Part shown: positions 15,043 to 23,355 of the stretch, in pieces
How positions within the stretch are numbered: position 1 is the first letter of the stretch
How the letters are laid out: each line of letters starts with the position of its first letter
Assembly (NCBI GenBank): GCA_022360655.1
Contig: JAKSCK010000254.1
Location: 1 to 39,532, forward strand
Reading direction: 5' to 3'
Source: Spirochaetales bacterium
Lineage (GTDB): Bacteria > Spirochaetota > Spirochaetia > DSM-2461
DNA length: 39,532 nucleotides
Notes under the pieces: model-generated
The model's database searches: none
Seen by the model: only the letters and a program-made list of their open reading frames with translations
Told to the model about the DNA's origin: nothing
Made by a program: the position numbers and the translations under genes

Positions 15043-15882
15043 ATGAACGCATTCTATAAAATTGGATTAACCTGCTCGATGATGATTTTTGGTGGTTTTG
15101 CCGCTTTTGCTCAGGGAGCCAATGATTCCACACCCAGTGGAACCACAGATACCATGGCCATAGAAACTGGGGCTTTCACGTCCATTTCACTTTCCGGTCT
15201 TGATTCTGTTCGCATCATACCAGGGAATGACGATGCTCTTTCCATTAGCGGCGATACAGCTTATCTCAACAATGTTGAATGGACAAACACGAATGGTATG
15301 CTCTCCGTTGGAACGGATTTTTCTGCAACGGTTCCTCTCGATGTGACTGTCACTGTGAAAGATTTGGATGGTCTTCGCTTGGAGAATGGAACACGGGCTG
15401 TGATTGATGCCATGGATGCTGGTGATGACCTTTCCCTCTTCATTGAAGAGGATAGCGAACTCAGCACCAATGGTGCCTTGGAAGTGGGTATTCTCTCCGT
15501 GTATAACAAGCGTGGATTTGGCGGATCTTTAGAAGTAAAAGCGGATCAGCTCTTCTTTGAAAGCAACCATGGTCTGCTTGATCTTCAGGGCCAATCCACC
15601 ATGATTTCTGGTCGGCTGATGGGTTCTGCAGATGCGAATATTACAGCCAGTGTTCAGCAGGGCGACTTTGATTTGTCCAACACCAGCGCACTGGAGGCTC
15701 AGCTTCCTGGTTTGAGTGCTGTTAGTATCAGCAGCAATCAGGATGCTTCAGCGAGCATCTCGATGAATGGTCGGGTTCGGGCCATGGGATATGGAGACAG
15801 CAGCATCAAAGTCACTGGTTCGGTAAAATCCGACCGGGTTTATGAAGATGATGATGCATCGGTGGTTGTCCGAAACTCATAA
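15043..15882 (+). CDS. Secreted GIN-domain (DUF2807) protein
   Basis: This is a 279-residue exported protein. The signal peptide (MNAFYKIGLTCSMMIFGGFAAFAQG) has a likely cleavage after AFA. The rest is a right-handed beta-solenoid of the head-GIN type: short strands alternate with turns, as in FTSISLSGLDSVRIIPG, LDVTVTVKDLDGLRLENGT, LSLFIEEDSELSTNG and ISMNGRVRAMGYGDSSI. GIN domains are found in surface and putative adhesin proteins, with no known catalytic role. The ATG at 15043 is chosen because AAGGAG lies 8 bases upstream and the signal peptide starts there. A consensus sigma-54 promoter precedes it and a strong terminator follows, so it is a single-gene unit under alternative-sigma control. 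Confidence 0.88.
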   Translation: MNAFYKIGLTCSMMIFGGFAAFAQGANDSTPSGTTDTMAIETGAFTSISLSGLDSVRIIPGNDDALSISGDTAYLNNVEWTNTNGMLSVGTDFSATVPLDVTVTVKDLDGLRLENGTRAVIDAMDAGDDLSLFIEEDSELSTNGALEVGILSVYNKRGFGGSLEVKADQLFFESNHGLLDLQGQSTMISGRLMGSADANITASVQQGDFDLSNTSALEAQLPGLSAVSISSNQDASASISMNGRVRAMGYGDSSIKVTGSVKSDRVYEDDDASVVVRNS

Positions 15883-15910
15883 ATCAAGGAATCTCCCTTG
15901 ATGGTTCATA

Positions 15911-15938
15911 AAAAAGCCCCCCTTGAAGGGGGCTTTTT
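15911..15938 (+). terminator. Intrinsic terminator after the GIN-domain gene
   Basis: AAAAAGCCCCC pairs with GGGGGCTTTTT around a short CTTGAA loop and runs into six T. It works in both orientations, so it can also end the chemoreceptor transcript that stops at 15978. Confidence 0.93.
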
Positions 15939-15977
15939 TGATTTTGGAGCATTGAAATGGGCACTCACCCGACAGAT

Positions 15978-17831
15978 CTATGAAATACGGAAGCGGGAAA
16001 CCGCGGTTCCACAAGCGGAGATGTTCTGGGCATTCTTGACTTCATTTTCCACAATGCTTTTTACAGAATGAGCAATGGTCTCAGATCCTGTTCGAATCAG
16101 TGCCATACGTTCGTTGATAGTGACGGTGATGGTATTCAAATCGGTGACAGCGGAAAGAATGTCTTGGTTTCCGTTTTTCATTTCCCGTGAACCATTTTGA
16201 ACCTCTCCTGTGATATCACTGAGTACAGCAAGGGCTTTCACGATTTCATCGCCCCCTCGCTGCTGTTCTTCCATGGCATTGGTGATTTCGCTGTTGATTT
16301 GTGCCACTTTCCGCACTTCATCATAGATGGCATCAAAACGGGTTGTGGCAGAATCAAAACGATTCACAACGGTGGTGATATCGGTGATGACTGTTTTCAG
16401 TGTTTTGGCAATGGATTCGGATTGCTGGGTGGAGGATTCAGCCAGCTTCCGAATTTCATCTGCAACCACAGCAAAGCCTTTTCCAGCCTCTCCAGCATGA
16501 GCGGCCTCAATGGCGGCATTCATGGACAAGAGGCTTGTTTGGGCTGCAATGTTGGAAATCATATCATTGGCGGCCAGCAAATCAGAGGAAGCGCCAGAGA
16601 TGGAGCTAATGGCATCATTCATGGCAGCCAATTCTTCTTTCCCAGTTTCGGATGATTGTTGGAGCGTGGATACAGAGTCCGCTGACTCATGAACGATGTT
16701 CTGAATAGAAGCGGTGTTGGCCACCATTTGGGTGATGGCAGCAGAAGATTCACCCACATTGGCTGCCTGCTGTTCAATGGACCGATCCAAAGACAAAATG
16801 TTCTGGGCAATTTCTTCTACAGCACCGGTGGTTTGCAAGAGATTGGCCCGTTGGGCTTCCAGGCCATCGTTGGTTTCTCCCACCGCAGATCCAATATGAC
16901 TCACGGCTTCTTCTGTCACTTCAACACTTTCTTTGAGAGCATTTCCGGCCTCTGCCAAATCCTTGGTGATGCCAAGAGTACCGCTCATGGTGCTTTGAAG
17001 AGAGGCCATAAAATCATTGTATTTGATGGAGAGTAATCCAAGTTCATCCCAACTGGTACGGGGACAACGAATGGTGAGATCACCATTCATACCTTGTTCT
17101 AAGTATCCTCGAAGTTTATTGATGGGCTGGATAATGATTCGGTGAAGTTGATAAACATTGATTGCTGAAAAAAGAATGCTGAATAATCCCACCGTTGAGA
17201 GCTTGTTGAACACAGCATGGAATTCCCCTTCTGTGGCATGAGCCACCGTCACAGCGGAAGCAATAATGGTGAGTAGGATTCCAAGGGCAATGAACATTCC
17301 CAGGAAGGCAATACGAAAGGTGAGGGACATGGGGATGTAGTCTGAATCAAAACGTTGTTTCCCTGTTCGCTTTTCCAGCCAAATGAAGGCACTTACTCCA
17401 GGAGGAAGGGTACAAAGCATGTTGGTACCAATCCCCAATCCGTACGCTTGAAAGCCCAGCATTGGCACTTGGAATTCTTTGTAGCTGAGGGCCAGGGAGA
17501 TCCCCAGGGTACAAAAGCCAAAAGAAGAAAGAAGAAAAGCCACGATGAAGAACCGGATTCTTCTGGCGCAGCGAATTCCCGCATTTTCATCATCAGAATC
17601 CGCTAATTCAACAGTCTTTCGGACAAAATAGTGCATTCCAACAAGATCAAGAATGATGAAGCCAATGATGAAAACAGCAGAAAGAGGGTGGGCCAACATG
17701 TTCCCCATCTCTTGAAAAGTAAACAATCCAAGAAAGATGCAAAATATGAACCACATCAATGGAGCTAGGAAGAGGGCGATGAACAATGGGAACAGGATGT
17801 GTCGGGCAATAACCCTGTTGTAGCGGAGCAT
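15978..17831 (-). CDS. Methyl-accepting chemotaxis protein, polytopic sensor
   Basis: This is a chemoreceptor of 617 residues. The N-terminal 235 residues contain about six hydrophobic segments (near 13-38, 48-66, 90-113, 120-145, 172-196 and 212-230) instead of the usual two flanking a periplasmic ligand domain. Sensing is therefore probably within or near the membrane. A HAMP-like linker follows ([20 protein letters not shown]). Then comes a long coiled-coil signalling domain with the conserved hairpin tip ([33 protein letters not shown]) that binds CheA and CheW. The C-terminus has no CheR-tethering pentapeptide. TGAGGATT lies upstream of the ATG. I found no convincing sigma-28 promoter, and no other chemotaxis gene is adjacent. 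Confidence 0.92.
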   Translation of the reverse strand: MLRYNRVIARHILFPLFIALFLAPLMWFIFCIFLGLFTFQEMGNMLAHPLSAVFIIGFIILDLVGMHYFVRKTVELADSDDENAGIRCARRIRFFIVAFLLSSFGFCTLGISLALSYKEFQVPMLGFQAYGLGIGTNMLCTLPPGVSAFIWLEKRTGKQRFDSDYIPMSLTFRIAFLGMFIALGILLTIIASAVTVAHATEGEFHAVFNKLSTVGLFSILFSAINVYQLHRIIIQPINKLRGYLEQGMNGDLTIRCPRTSWDELGLLSIKYNDFMASLQSTMSGTLGITKDLAEAGNALKESVEVTEEAVSHIGSAVGETNDGLEAQRANLLQTTGAVEEIAQNILSLDRSIEQQAANVGESSAAITQMVANTASIQNIVHESADSVSTLQQSSETGKEELAAMNDAISSISGASSDLLAANDMISNIAAQTSLLSMNAAIEAAHAGEAGKGFAVVADEIRKLAESSTQQSESIAKTLKTVITDITTVVNRFDSATTRFDAIYDEVRKVAQINSEITNAMEEQQRGGDEIVKALAVLSDITGEVQNGSREMKNGNQDILSAVTDLNTITVTINERMALIRTGSETIAHSVKSIVENEVKNAQNISACGTAVSRFRIS

Positions 17832-18056
17832 GTAGTAATCCTCAGGAGTGGTTTAGCCTTTTTTTATTCACACATGTTCATCGATGTAGAACGAGAGGTC
17901 AATATCCTTTTTTTATCTTAAGTTTTACAATAAATGCTAAAATAATAGAAATTTAGCAGGATTTGCTCGTTCTCAAATGGCCATGAATAAGTGAAGTTTT
18001 TCCAGTGGTTTGGGACTCCAGTTCATGTCTGATAGCTCTTCCGTAAGCAATCGTCC

Positions 18057-18085
18057 TCGACAGCTCTAAGCCCCTCCTGTACACT
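18057..18085 (+). promoter_or_regulatory. Sigma-70-type promoter for the acyltransferase gene
   Basis: TCGACA, a 17-base spacer and TACACT give 5 and 4 matches to the housekeeping boxes at ideal spacing. Transcription would begin about 25 bases before the start codon at 18118. The rest of the region 17832-18056 is AT-rich, holds no gene and must include the chemoreceptor promoter. Confidence 0.55.
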
Positions 18086-18117
18086 GCATTCAACCCTCCT
18101 TGGTAGAGAAAGCTGAC

Positions 18118-19350
18118 ATGAAGAAAGTGAAACTCGTTCTATTCCATTTATGGTTGTACTTCATCAACTACCTCACAAAAATCTTCCTTTTCCCCTTTAT
18201 GTATTTCAAGTTGAATACACGGTATTACAATTTGAAGGCGGTTTGGGGAACACGGGGTCCCTACCTTTTGTTACCCAATCACACGAATCACTGGGATCCC
18301 TTCATCATTTCTACCTGTACTCCCATTCCTGTTCGTTGGGTGGCCTCGGATGCCCAATTTCGAGAAGCGTTCAAAACCATATTGCTCATGGTGGGGGCCA
18401 TTCCCAAAGTAAAATCCCAATCGGATATGGTGACCCTTCAGGGGGTGAAAGAGGCCATGGCTCTCCGACAGGCTGCTGGCATCTTTCCGGAAGGCATGCA
18501 GAACTGGGGAGGAAAAACAGAGGAACTCATTCCTGCAACCGCAAAGCTTGTCCGTTTTTTGAAAGTTCCAGTGATTGTTCCCCTCATTAAGGGAGGGTTC
18601 CTCTCAAAACCGCGTTGGTCCTGGCAGAATCGAAAATGCCGAGTCGAGGTGCATTTCCAAAGAATCATCAGTGCAGAAGAAATCAAAACCATGAAGTTGG
18701 CGGAGATTGAGCGGCGAATCAAAGAGGCTCTCTGCCATGATGATTTTGAATGGCAAAAAACAGCCTTGGCTCCGATTGCTGGAGAACAGCGGGCAGAGCA
18801 TTCCGAATTGGCCCATTATGCCTGTCCTTCATGCGAGAAGATTGGGAATCTTCGTTCCCAGGGAAATCGTCTCTTTTGCACCTGTGGCTATGACGTTCAT
18901 GTGGATCAGTATGGATTCTTCCAATATCCCCAAGAGGGACCTTCCTTTAAAGCCCCCCATGAATGGATCTCCTGGCAAAATCGACATATGGTGGAGTTGT
19001 TTCGAGAGACCTTGAGTAATGCTCAGCCTGGGGATGATCCCGTGTTGCTCAGGGATTTTGATGTCACCCTCATGCGAGGAGAACGTGCACGCCCCATGAT
19101 GCCCATGCATCGTGGGGAGGTGCGCTTGTACCGGGACCGGTTAGAAATTGGAGAAGAGGGAACCGAATTGTTCTCCATTCCCATTAAAGAAATGACCGGT
19201 GGAAACACATTTAAGCAAAATAAGTTTGAATTTCATTATGACCGAGCCCAGTATCGACTGCGGATGCCCTCGCGAAGAATCTCGGGTTACAAGTGGGAAA
19301 TTGCGGTGAACGGTTTACGGGGAATCCTCATTGAAAGGGGAGAGCTCTAG
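18118..19350 (+). CDS. PlsC-type acyltransferase with zinc-ribbon C-terminal extension
   Basis: This 410-residue membrane-associated acyltransferase begins with a hydrophobic helix. It then has the LPLAT motifs: block I NHTNHWDPF (H-x4-D, His55/Asp60), a basic region, block III FPEGMQNWGG (123-132) and block IV VPVIVPLIKGG. It should transfer an acyl chain to a lysophospholipid or related acceptor. After the catalytic domain (about 1-205) comes an unusual extension. This has a zinc ribbon with CPSC (236-239) and CTC (254-256), then about 140 residues with beta-strand character (MHRGEVRLYRDRLEIGEEG). I use the ATG at 18118; an in-frame TTG lies 18 bases upstream. Its stop overlaps the GTG of the next gene. 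Confidence 0.88.
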   Translation: MKKVKLVLFHLWLYFINYLTKIFLFPFMYFKLNTRYYNLKAVWGTRGPYLLLPNHTNHWDPFIISTCTPIPVRWVASDAQFREAFKTILLMVGAIPKVKSQSDMVTLQGVKEAMALRQAAGIFPEGMQNWGGKTEELIPATAKLVRFLKVPVIVPLIKGGFLSKPRWSWQNRKCRVEVHFQRIISAEEIKTMKLAEIERRIKEALCHDDFEWQKTALAPIAGEQRAEHSELAHYACPSCEKIGNLRSQGNRLFCTCGYDVHVDQYGFFQYPQEGPSFKAPHEWISWQNRHMVELFRETLSNAQPGDDPVLLRDFDVTLMRGERARPMMPMHRGEVRLYRDRLEIGEEGTELFSIPIKEMTGGNTFKQNKFEFHYDRAQYRLRMPSRRISGYKWEIAVNGLRGILIERGEL

Positions 19351-20504
19351 TGCCTGGTTTGATCCTTGCTATTTTCAGCTTTGCTTTTCCACTGTTACTC
19401 ATTGTTTTAAAAGAGCGCTCCCAGGCGGCTTGGTTTGCCAAGGTGAATCCGGTGATTGCCTGTTACATTGCCGGAATCCTCCTGGCCAACATGGGATTGG
19501 TGCCAGCAGAGGCAGCAGAAGCCTTGGATCTTGTTCAAACCGCTTCGGTGGCCCTTTCCATTCCGCTCCTTCTTTTTACAGTGAATTTGTCTCGTTCCAA
19601 GAGCTTAACAGGAAGAGCCGGACTGTCCATGGTTTTGGCGGGCGGGAGTGTGATGGTGATGGTGGCCCTGGCTCATGTGATTTTTCAGGGTCAGATTGAG
19701 GAAAGTGCGCGTGTTGCCGGTATGGTGGTGGGGGTGTACACCGGTGGTACTCCTAATCTGGCGGCTATTTCCAAAGCTCTGGGTGTGTCGCAAAGCGCTT
19801 ATCTGACAGTCCACACAGCGGATTTGGTTTTTTCTTCATTGTACTTGCTTTTTGTGATGACTCTGGCCAAACCTTTTCTGGCAAAAATTCTTCCAGCCTA
19901 CACCCGTCCGGAACATCATGGAGAACTCCAAGTCGAGGAACTGGAAGATGATTCCTATGGACTGCTTTTGCAACGATCTTCCATTCCAGGGATGGTCCTG
20001 TCGCTTGTGTTTGCCCTTGTTGTTGCTGCTCTTGGCGGAGCGGTGTTCCTTTTGGCTCCGCCAGAATCGGCCATGGTTCTCACCATTTTAGCCCTCACCA
20101 CACTCAGCTTAGGAGCCTCTTTTTTGCCCTTTGTGCGAAAGCAAAAGATGAGTTATCCCCTGGGACAATATTTGATTTTGGTGTTCTGTGTTTCTGTTGG
20201 AGCACTGGCGGACTTAAAAATCCTTGTTCAGGCGGCTCCCACACTCTTTCTTTTTGTGGGACTCTGTCTTTTTGGATCCTTTGCTCTGCACATTCTCTTG
20301 GCAAAAGCGGTGGGAATTGATGGAGATACCGTGCTCATCACATCCACCAGTGCCATCTGTTCTCCGCCCTTTGTGGGTTTGACGGCCTCCACCATTGGAA
20401 ATAAGGACTTGATTGCTCCGGGTATCACCACGGGACTCCTTGGACATGCAGCAGGAAATTATCTGGGTGTGTTGGTGGCCCGTTTGCTCACAATGATGGC
20501 CTAG
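19350..20504 (+). CDS. DUF819 family membrane protein
   Basis: This polytopic inner-membrane protein of 384 residues has about ten helices and resembles the DUF819 (YjcL-like) family. Typical marks are the early ACYIAGILLANMGLVP segment, the glycine-rich VVGVYTGGTPNLAAI loop in the first half, and ITSTSAICSPPFVGLTAS with LGHAAGNYLG in the second. The paired conserved loops suggest an inverted-repeat transporter, but no substrate is established for the family. A charged cytoplasmic segment (YTRPEHHGELQVEELEDD) divides the halves. The start is GTG, overlapping the acyltransferase stop by one base, so the pair is translationally linked. Confidence 0.85.
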   Translation: MPGLILAIFSFAFPLLLIVLKERSQAAWFAKVNPVIACYIAGILLANMGLVPAEAAEALDLVQTASVALSIPLLLFTVNLSRSKSLTGRAGLSMVLAGGSVMVMVALAHVIFQGQIEESARVAGMVVGVYTGGTPNLAAISKALGVSQSAYLTVHTADLVFSSLYLLFVMTLAKPFLAKILPAYTRPEHHGELQVEELEDDSYGLLLQRSSIPGMVLSLVFALVVAALGGAVFLLAPPESAMVLTILALTTLSLGASFLPFVRKQKMSYPLGQYLILVFCVSVGALADLKILVQAAPTLFLFVGLCLFGSFALHILLAKAVGIDGDTVLITSTSAICSPPFVGLTASTIGNKDLIAPGITTGLLGHAAGNYLGVLVARLLTMMA

Positions 20505-20505
20505 T

Positions 20506-21006
20506 TTAGGCCGACCCCTCGAGTCCCTCGAGGGGGGCTTTGCCATGGCGGGAGCGGAGCTGTTGCACGGCTTTTTGAACACCCTGAACAGAAAGCACGC
20601 GTCGGAGAAGGGCCTTTTTCCCCGGAAGATTGGTGAGCATCAGCCCCACAAAGAGAGTGAGAAGCCCCTGACCTGGAAGAACGAGTAAGAACAGCCCTAA
20701 AAAAATCAGCAACACACCAAAAACATTCTTGAGAACAAGAAGAATGAGATGCAGGAATTGATGAGGAAGGCTCTTTTGTCGAGACCGTTTTGTTCGTGTG
20801 AAGGCATCAGAAGGAAGCAGCACAAGAAGAATGGGAATGATGATGGGTGTGAGGATAAAAAGAAGAAGGGATGCTCCTACAAGAGTCTTTAAGAGAATGG
20901 GATGGGCTTCAGGGATTGTGAGCATGAATTGAATAAGCTGAGGCCAGGACTGGTTTGCCAGCACGAACAGGCTCCTTAAATGAAATCTTCCTAAATTGGC
21001 TTTCAC
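20506..21006 (-). CDS. PGPGW-type small membrane protein
   Basis: This 166-residue protein has two predicted membrane regions. The first is at about 40-63 (LLKTLVGASLLLFILTPIIIPILLVLL). The second is a long hairpin at about 87-127, containing LVLPGQGLLTLFVGLMLTNLPGKK, close to the PGPGW transmembrane family. After it lies a basic helix (LLRRVLSVQGVQKAVQQLRSR). The function is unknown. The listed start is a GTG with a poor ribosome site, and a later ATG is possible, so the N-terminus is uncertain. The last codons (PLEGLEGSA) coincide with a perfect hairpin that probably terminates this transcript and the convergent DUF819 transcript. Confidence 0.7.
   Translation of the reverse strand: MKANLGRFHLRSLFVLANQSWPQLIQFMLTIPEAHPILLKTLVGASLLLFILTPIIIPILLVLLPSDAFTRTKRSRQKSLPHQFLHLILLVLKNVFGVLLIFLGLFLLVLPGQGLLTLFVGLMLTNLPGKKALLRRVLSVQGVQKAVQQLRSRHGKAPLEGLEGSA
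20516..20536. terminator. Hairpin inside the 3' end of a coding sequence
   Basis: CCCCTCGAG (20516-20524) and CTCGAGGGG (20528-20536) form a perfect 9-bp stem with a 3-base loop. It is encoded in the last dozen codons of the minus-strand gene. The minus strand continues GGGGTCGGCCTAA, with the stop codon in the motif's AT-rich part. Confidence 0.65.
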
Positions 21007-21188
21007 TTTAACGTATTTTGGATTGGCATTGAAACTTCTTAGAAGCGAAGTTCATGATATGGTTTCTTGGCCTCTTCCCTCAGATTCATTACGGTTCTGT
21101 AATCATTCAATCCAATGTTTTCTTCCTCCTTCTATAGTTTCAATGGATCTCCTGTGATAAATGTTGGTTACAAAAATAGGAGTAATTA

Positions 21189-22382
21189 TTGAAAGCCTAC
21201 ATTTATATTTTTCTCAGCGTACTATTCGTGGTGGGTTGCAGTAATCCTGTTACTCCAGGCCAAGAGATGCCGAATGCCAAGTTTAATAGCATCTATGTTA
21301 GCACCCCCACTCAAGTTTGGCCTCTCACTCCTGCTCTTTCTCAGGATGTGACGGATTATCGTGTGGGGTTGCCGCTAGGAACCACATCGGTTGTTTTCTT
21401 AGGACAAATCACGGATTCATCAGCCACAATTGATCTCACCAGTTTGACCGCAACAGCACCAGATGGTTCAAATCTTACGTACACCCAGGATTCAGCCACA
21501 GGGGCCATTACCTTCACGAATCTTCAGGATGGAGAAAATACGGTTCGTGTGAATTTGATTCAGGATGGAACACCAAGAACCTACAGTCTTGTTTTTGATG
21601 TCAGTCTGACTCTCAGTGCTTCTGTGATAAATCCTGATACCAGTGTGTATGAAGGAGCAACCACCACTTTCATGGTTCAATTGACATACAGCAATGGGAT
21701 TCGCTACACCCCTGAAAATGATGTGACAGTGAACTATACCGTTACCCCAACGGGGGGTGCCACAGCCTATTCCTCTGGTGCCGAAGGTGAAGACTGGTCT
21801 AATCCTGGAACAACAATCACTCTTCTTCCAAGAGATTCCTTTGGATTTGTTGCAATCTCGATTCAAGATGATGTCATTGATGATCAGAATGAAGGCCTCA
21901 CATTCACATTAACAAGTGTGACAGAAAATGGTGCAACCATTCCTCTGCATCCCACTCAACGATCAACATCTGTAGAAATCCTTGATGTTGTGACGTACAG
22001 CATCACAGCAGGTTCCATGAATGCAACAGAGGGTGGTGCTCCATTCACAGTATCCCTGCAAAAATCACGAGACTTCTCACCAGATGTGGCGTTCTCCTAT
22101 CAAATCCAACCAGTAACCAGTTACAACAGTGCTGATGTTGTTGGTGTGGATGAATCGGATTACTCCGTTCAAGAATCCAATGGTGATGGAGTGTCTCCCC
22201 TTGTGTTTTCAATGGATGAGGCCGGAACAATGACTCTGAGCATTCTTCCAACCGACGATTCTCTCACTGAATCGTTGGAGTATGGCCAGGTGGACTTTGC
22301 ATTTGCTGGGGATATTCCTGATGGAGTGCGAATAGAGGCACCTGTTGAGCCGTTGATTTTCTCCATCACAGATAACGATTAA
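21189..22382 (+). CDS. Lipoprotein with cadherin-like and Calx-beta domains
   Basis: This is a predicted surface or periplasmic lipoprotein of 397 residues. The signal peptide ends in FVVGC (lipobox, Cys17). Residues 28-125 resemble the cadherin-like beta-sandwich repeat, with PLTPALSQDVTDYRVGLP and later RTYSLVFDV. Two Calx-beta-like domains follow at about 133-255 and 260-397. They are recognised by VYEGATTTFMVQL and ATEGGAPFTVSLQKS openings and by DDVIDDQNEGLTFTLTSV and DDSLTESLEYGQVDF acidic closing strands, which in this family bind calcium. The start is TTG, supported by AGGAG 7 bases upstream and by the signal peptide. It is a single gene with its own terminator. Adhesion or matrix contact is a guess. 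Confidence 0.83.
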   Translation: MKAYIYIFLSVLFVVGCSNPVTPGQEMPNAKFNSIYVSTPTQVWPLTPALSQDVTDYRVGLPLGTTSVVFLGQITDSSATIDLTSLTATAPDGSNLTYTQDSATGAITFTNLQDGENTVRVNLIQDGTPRTYSLVFDVSLTLSASVINPDTSVYEGATTTFMVQLTYSNGIRYTPENDVTVNYTVTPTGGATAYSSGAEGEDWSNPGTTITLLPRDSFGFVAISIQDDVIDDQNEGLTFTLTSVTENGATIPLHPTQRSTSVEILDVVTYSITAGSMNATEGGAPFTVSLQKSRDFSPDVAFSYQIQPVTSYNSADVVGVDESDYSVQESNGDGVSPLVFSMDEAGTMTLSILPTDDSLTESLEYGQVDFAFAGDIPDGVRIEAPVEPLIFSITDND

Positions 22383-22399
22383 AGACTGTTTCTAAATCG

Positions 22400-22430
22400 A
22401 CCCCGGCCAGAGGCACTGGCCGGGGTTATT
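22400..22430 (+). terminator. Terminator after the Calx-beta lipoprotein gene
   Basis: CCCCGGCCA (22401-22409) and TGGCCGGGG (22417-22425) form the stem, followed by TTATTTT on the plus strand. It is preceded by TCTAAATCGACCCC, identical over 14 bases to the word after the LacI-family gene. Confidence 0.9.
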
Positions 22431-22451
22431 TTCCACGGTGAATCCTACCGT

Positions 22452-22482
22452 AAAATCCCCGGCGGGTTTCTGCCCGCCGGGG
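22452..22482 (-). terminator. Terminator of the sugar ABC operon
   Basis: CCCCGGCGGG (22457-22466) and CCCGCCGGGG (22473-22482) form a 10-bp stem. Read on the minus strand it is preceded by TATATCGACCCC and followed by ATTTTAC. It stands back to back with the plus-strand terminator 30 bases away. Confidence 0.9.
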
Positions 22483-22497
22483 TCGATATAAAACGCG

Positions 22498-23355
22498 TTA
22501 ACCTTTCACCGCTCCTGCTGCAATACCTTTAATGTAATAGCGTTGCAAGGAAAGGAAGAGAATGATCACAGGTGTGGCTGTGAGCACCAGTGAGGCAGTT
22601 TGGCCACCGTAGTCTGTGGAAAAAGTTCCCGTGAAATTGGCAAATTGGAACAGAACCAGAGTGCCTTTTTTCAAGATGATGTAGGGTAAAAGGAAGTCAT
22701 TCCAAACCCAGATGATGTCCAGAATTCCCACAGTGACGGTGATGGACGTGAGAAGGGGAAACACGATGGTGAAGAAGGTTCGAGCCACACCAGCCCCATC
22801 AATGGATGCCGATTCTTCCAAACTGGCGGGCACTCCTTTGATGAATCCATGGTAGAAGAATACACCGACGGGAACGCCGAGTCCCCAGTACATGAGAACC
22901 AGTCCCATCAGATTCAGAGACTTCATATCGGTGGCCAAAACAACCAAGGGCACCATAATCACCTGGAAGGGAATCACCAGGAAAAACGCAAAGAAGGCAA
23001 ACAAAAATCCGGAAACTTTTCCCTTGTTGCGCACCATGGCCCAGGCGGCCATAGAGCTGAAGAGCAGAATTCCTAGCACACTCACAAGGGCCAGAAAGAG
23101 GGTGTTGAAAAGGGCTTTAAAAAAGGTGACTCCATCACCAGAAGCGGTGAGTACACGATGGAAGTTGTCGAGTGTGAAGGCGGAGGGAAGCCCCACGGGA
23201 TTTGTGGTGATTTCTGCATCCAACTTAAACGCATTGATGAGAACAAACACGGCGGGATAGATGAAAATCAGGGCTGCAACAATCATCAACACTTCTAAAA
23301 CGATGTTGGTGATCTTACGTCTTTGGACGGCGTTGTCTTTGTTCAGGCTGAGCAT
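22498..23355 (-). CDS. Sugar ABC transporter permease (MalG/AraQ type)
   Basis: This inner-membrane permease of 285 residues has six predicted helices. It carries the EAA loop that docks onto the ATPase (EESASIDGAGVARTFFTIVFPL, about residues 185-206). The N-terminal helix (VLMIVAALIFIYPAVFVLINAF) and the WNDFLLPYIIL segment are typical of the CUT1 carbohydrate-uptake family. It would pair with the larger permease encoded just upstream, whose TAA overlaps this ATG by one base. No ATPase gene follows. A shared MsmK/UgpC-type ATPase elsewhere is the usual solution in this family. The gene ends at a strong terminator. Confidence 0.93.
   Translation of the reverse strand: MLSLNKDNAVQRRKITNIVLEVLMIVAALIFIYPAVFVLINAFKLDAEITTNPVGLPSAFTLDNFHRVLTASGDGVTFFKALFNTLFLALVSVLGILLFSSMAAWAMVRNKGKVSGFLFAFFAFFLVIPFQVIMVPLVVLATDMKSLNLMGLVLMYWGLGVPVGVFFYHGFIKGVPASLEESASIDGAGVARTFFTIVFPLLTSITVTVGILDIIWVWNDFLLPYIILKKGTLVLFQFANFTGTFSTDYGGQTASLVLTATPVIILFLSLQRYYIKGIAAGAVKG

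Noticed and set aside
16197..16655. Plus-strand open frame opposite the chemoreceptor signalling domain
   Set aside because: It is the mirror of the highly conserved coiled-coil region and has no own start signals.
17832..17960. Sigma-28 promoter for the chemoreceptor gene
   Set aside because: No TAAA-N15-GCCGATAA-like arrangement is present; only AT-rich DNA.
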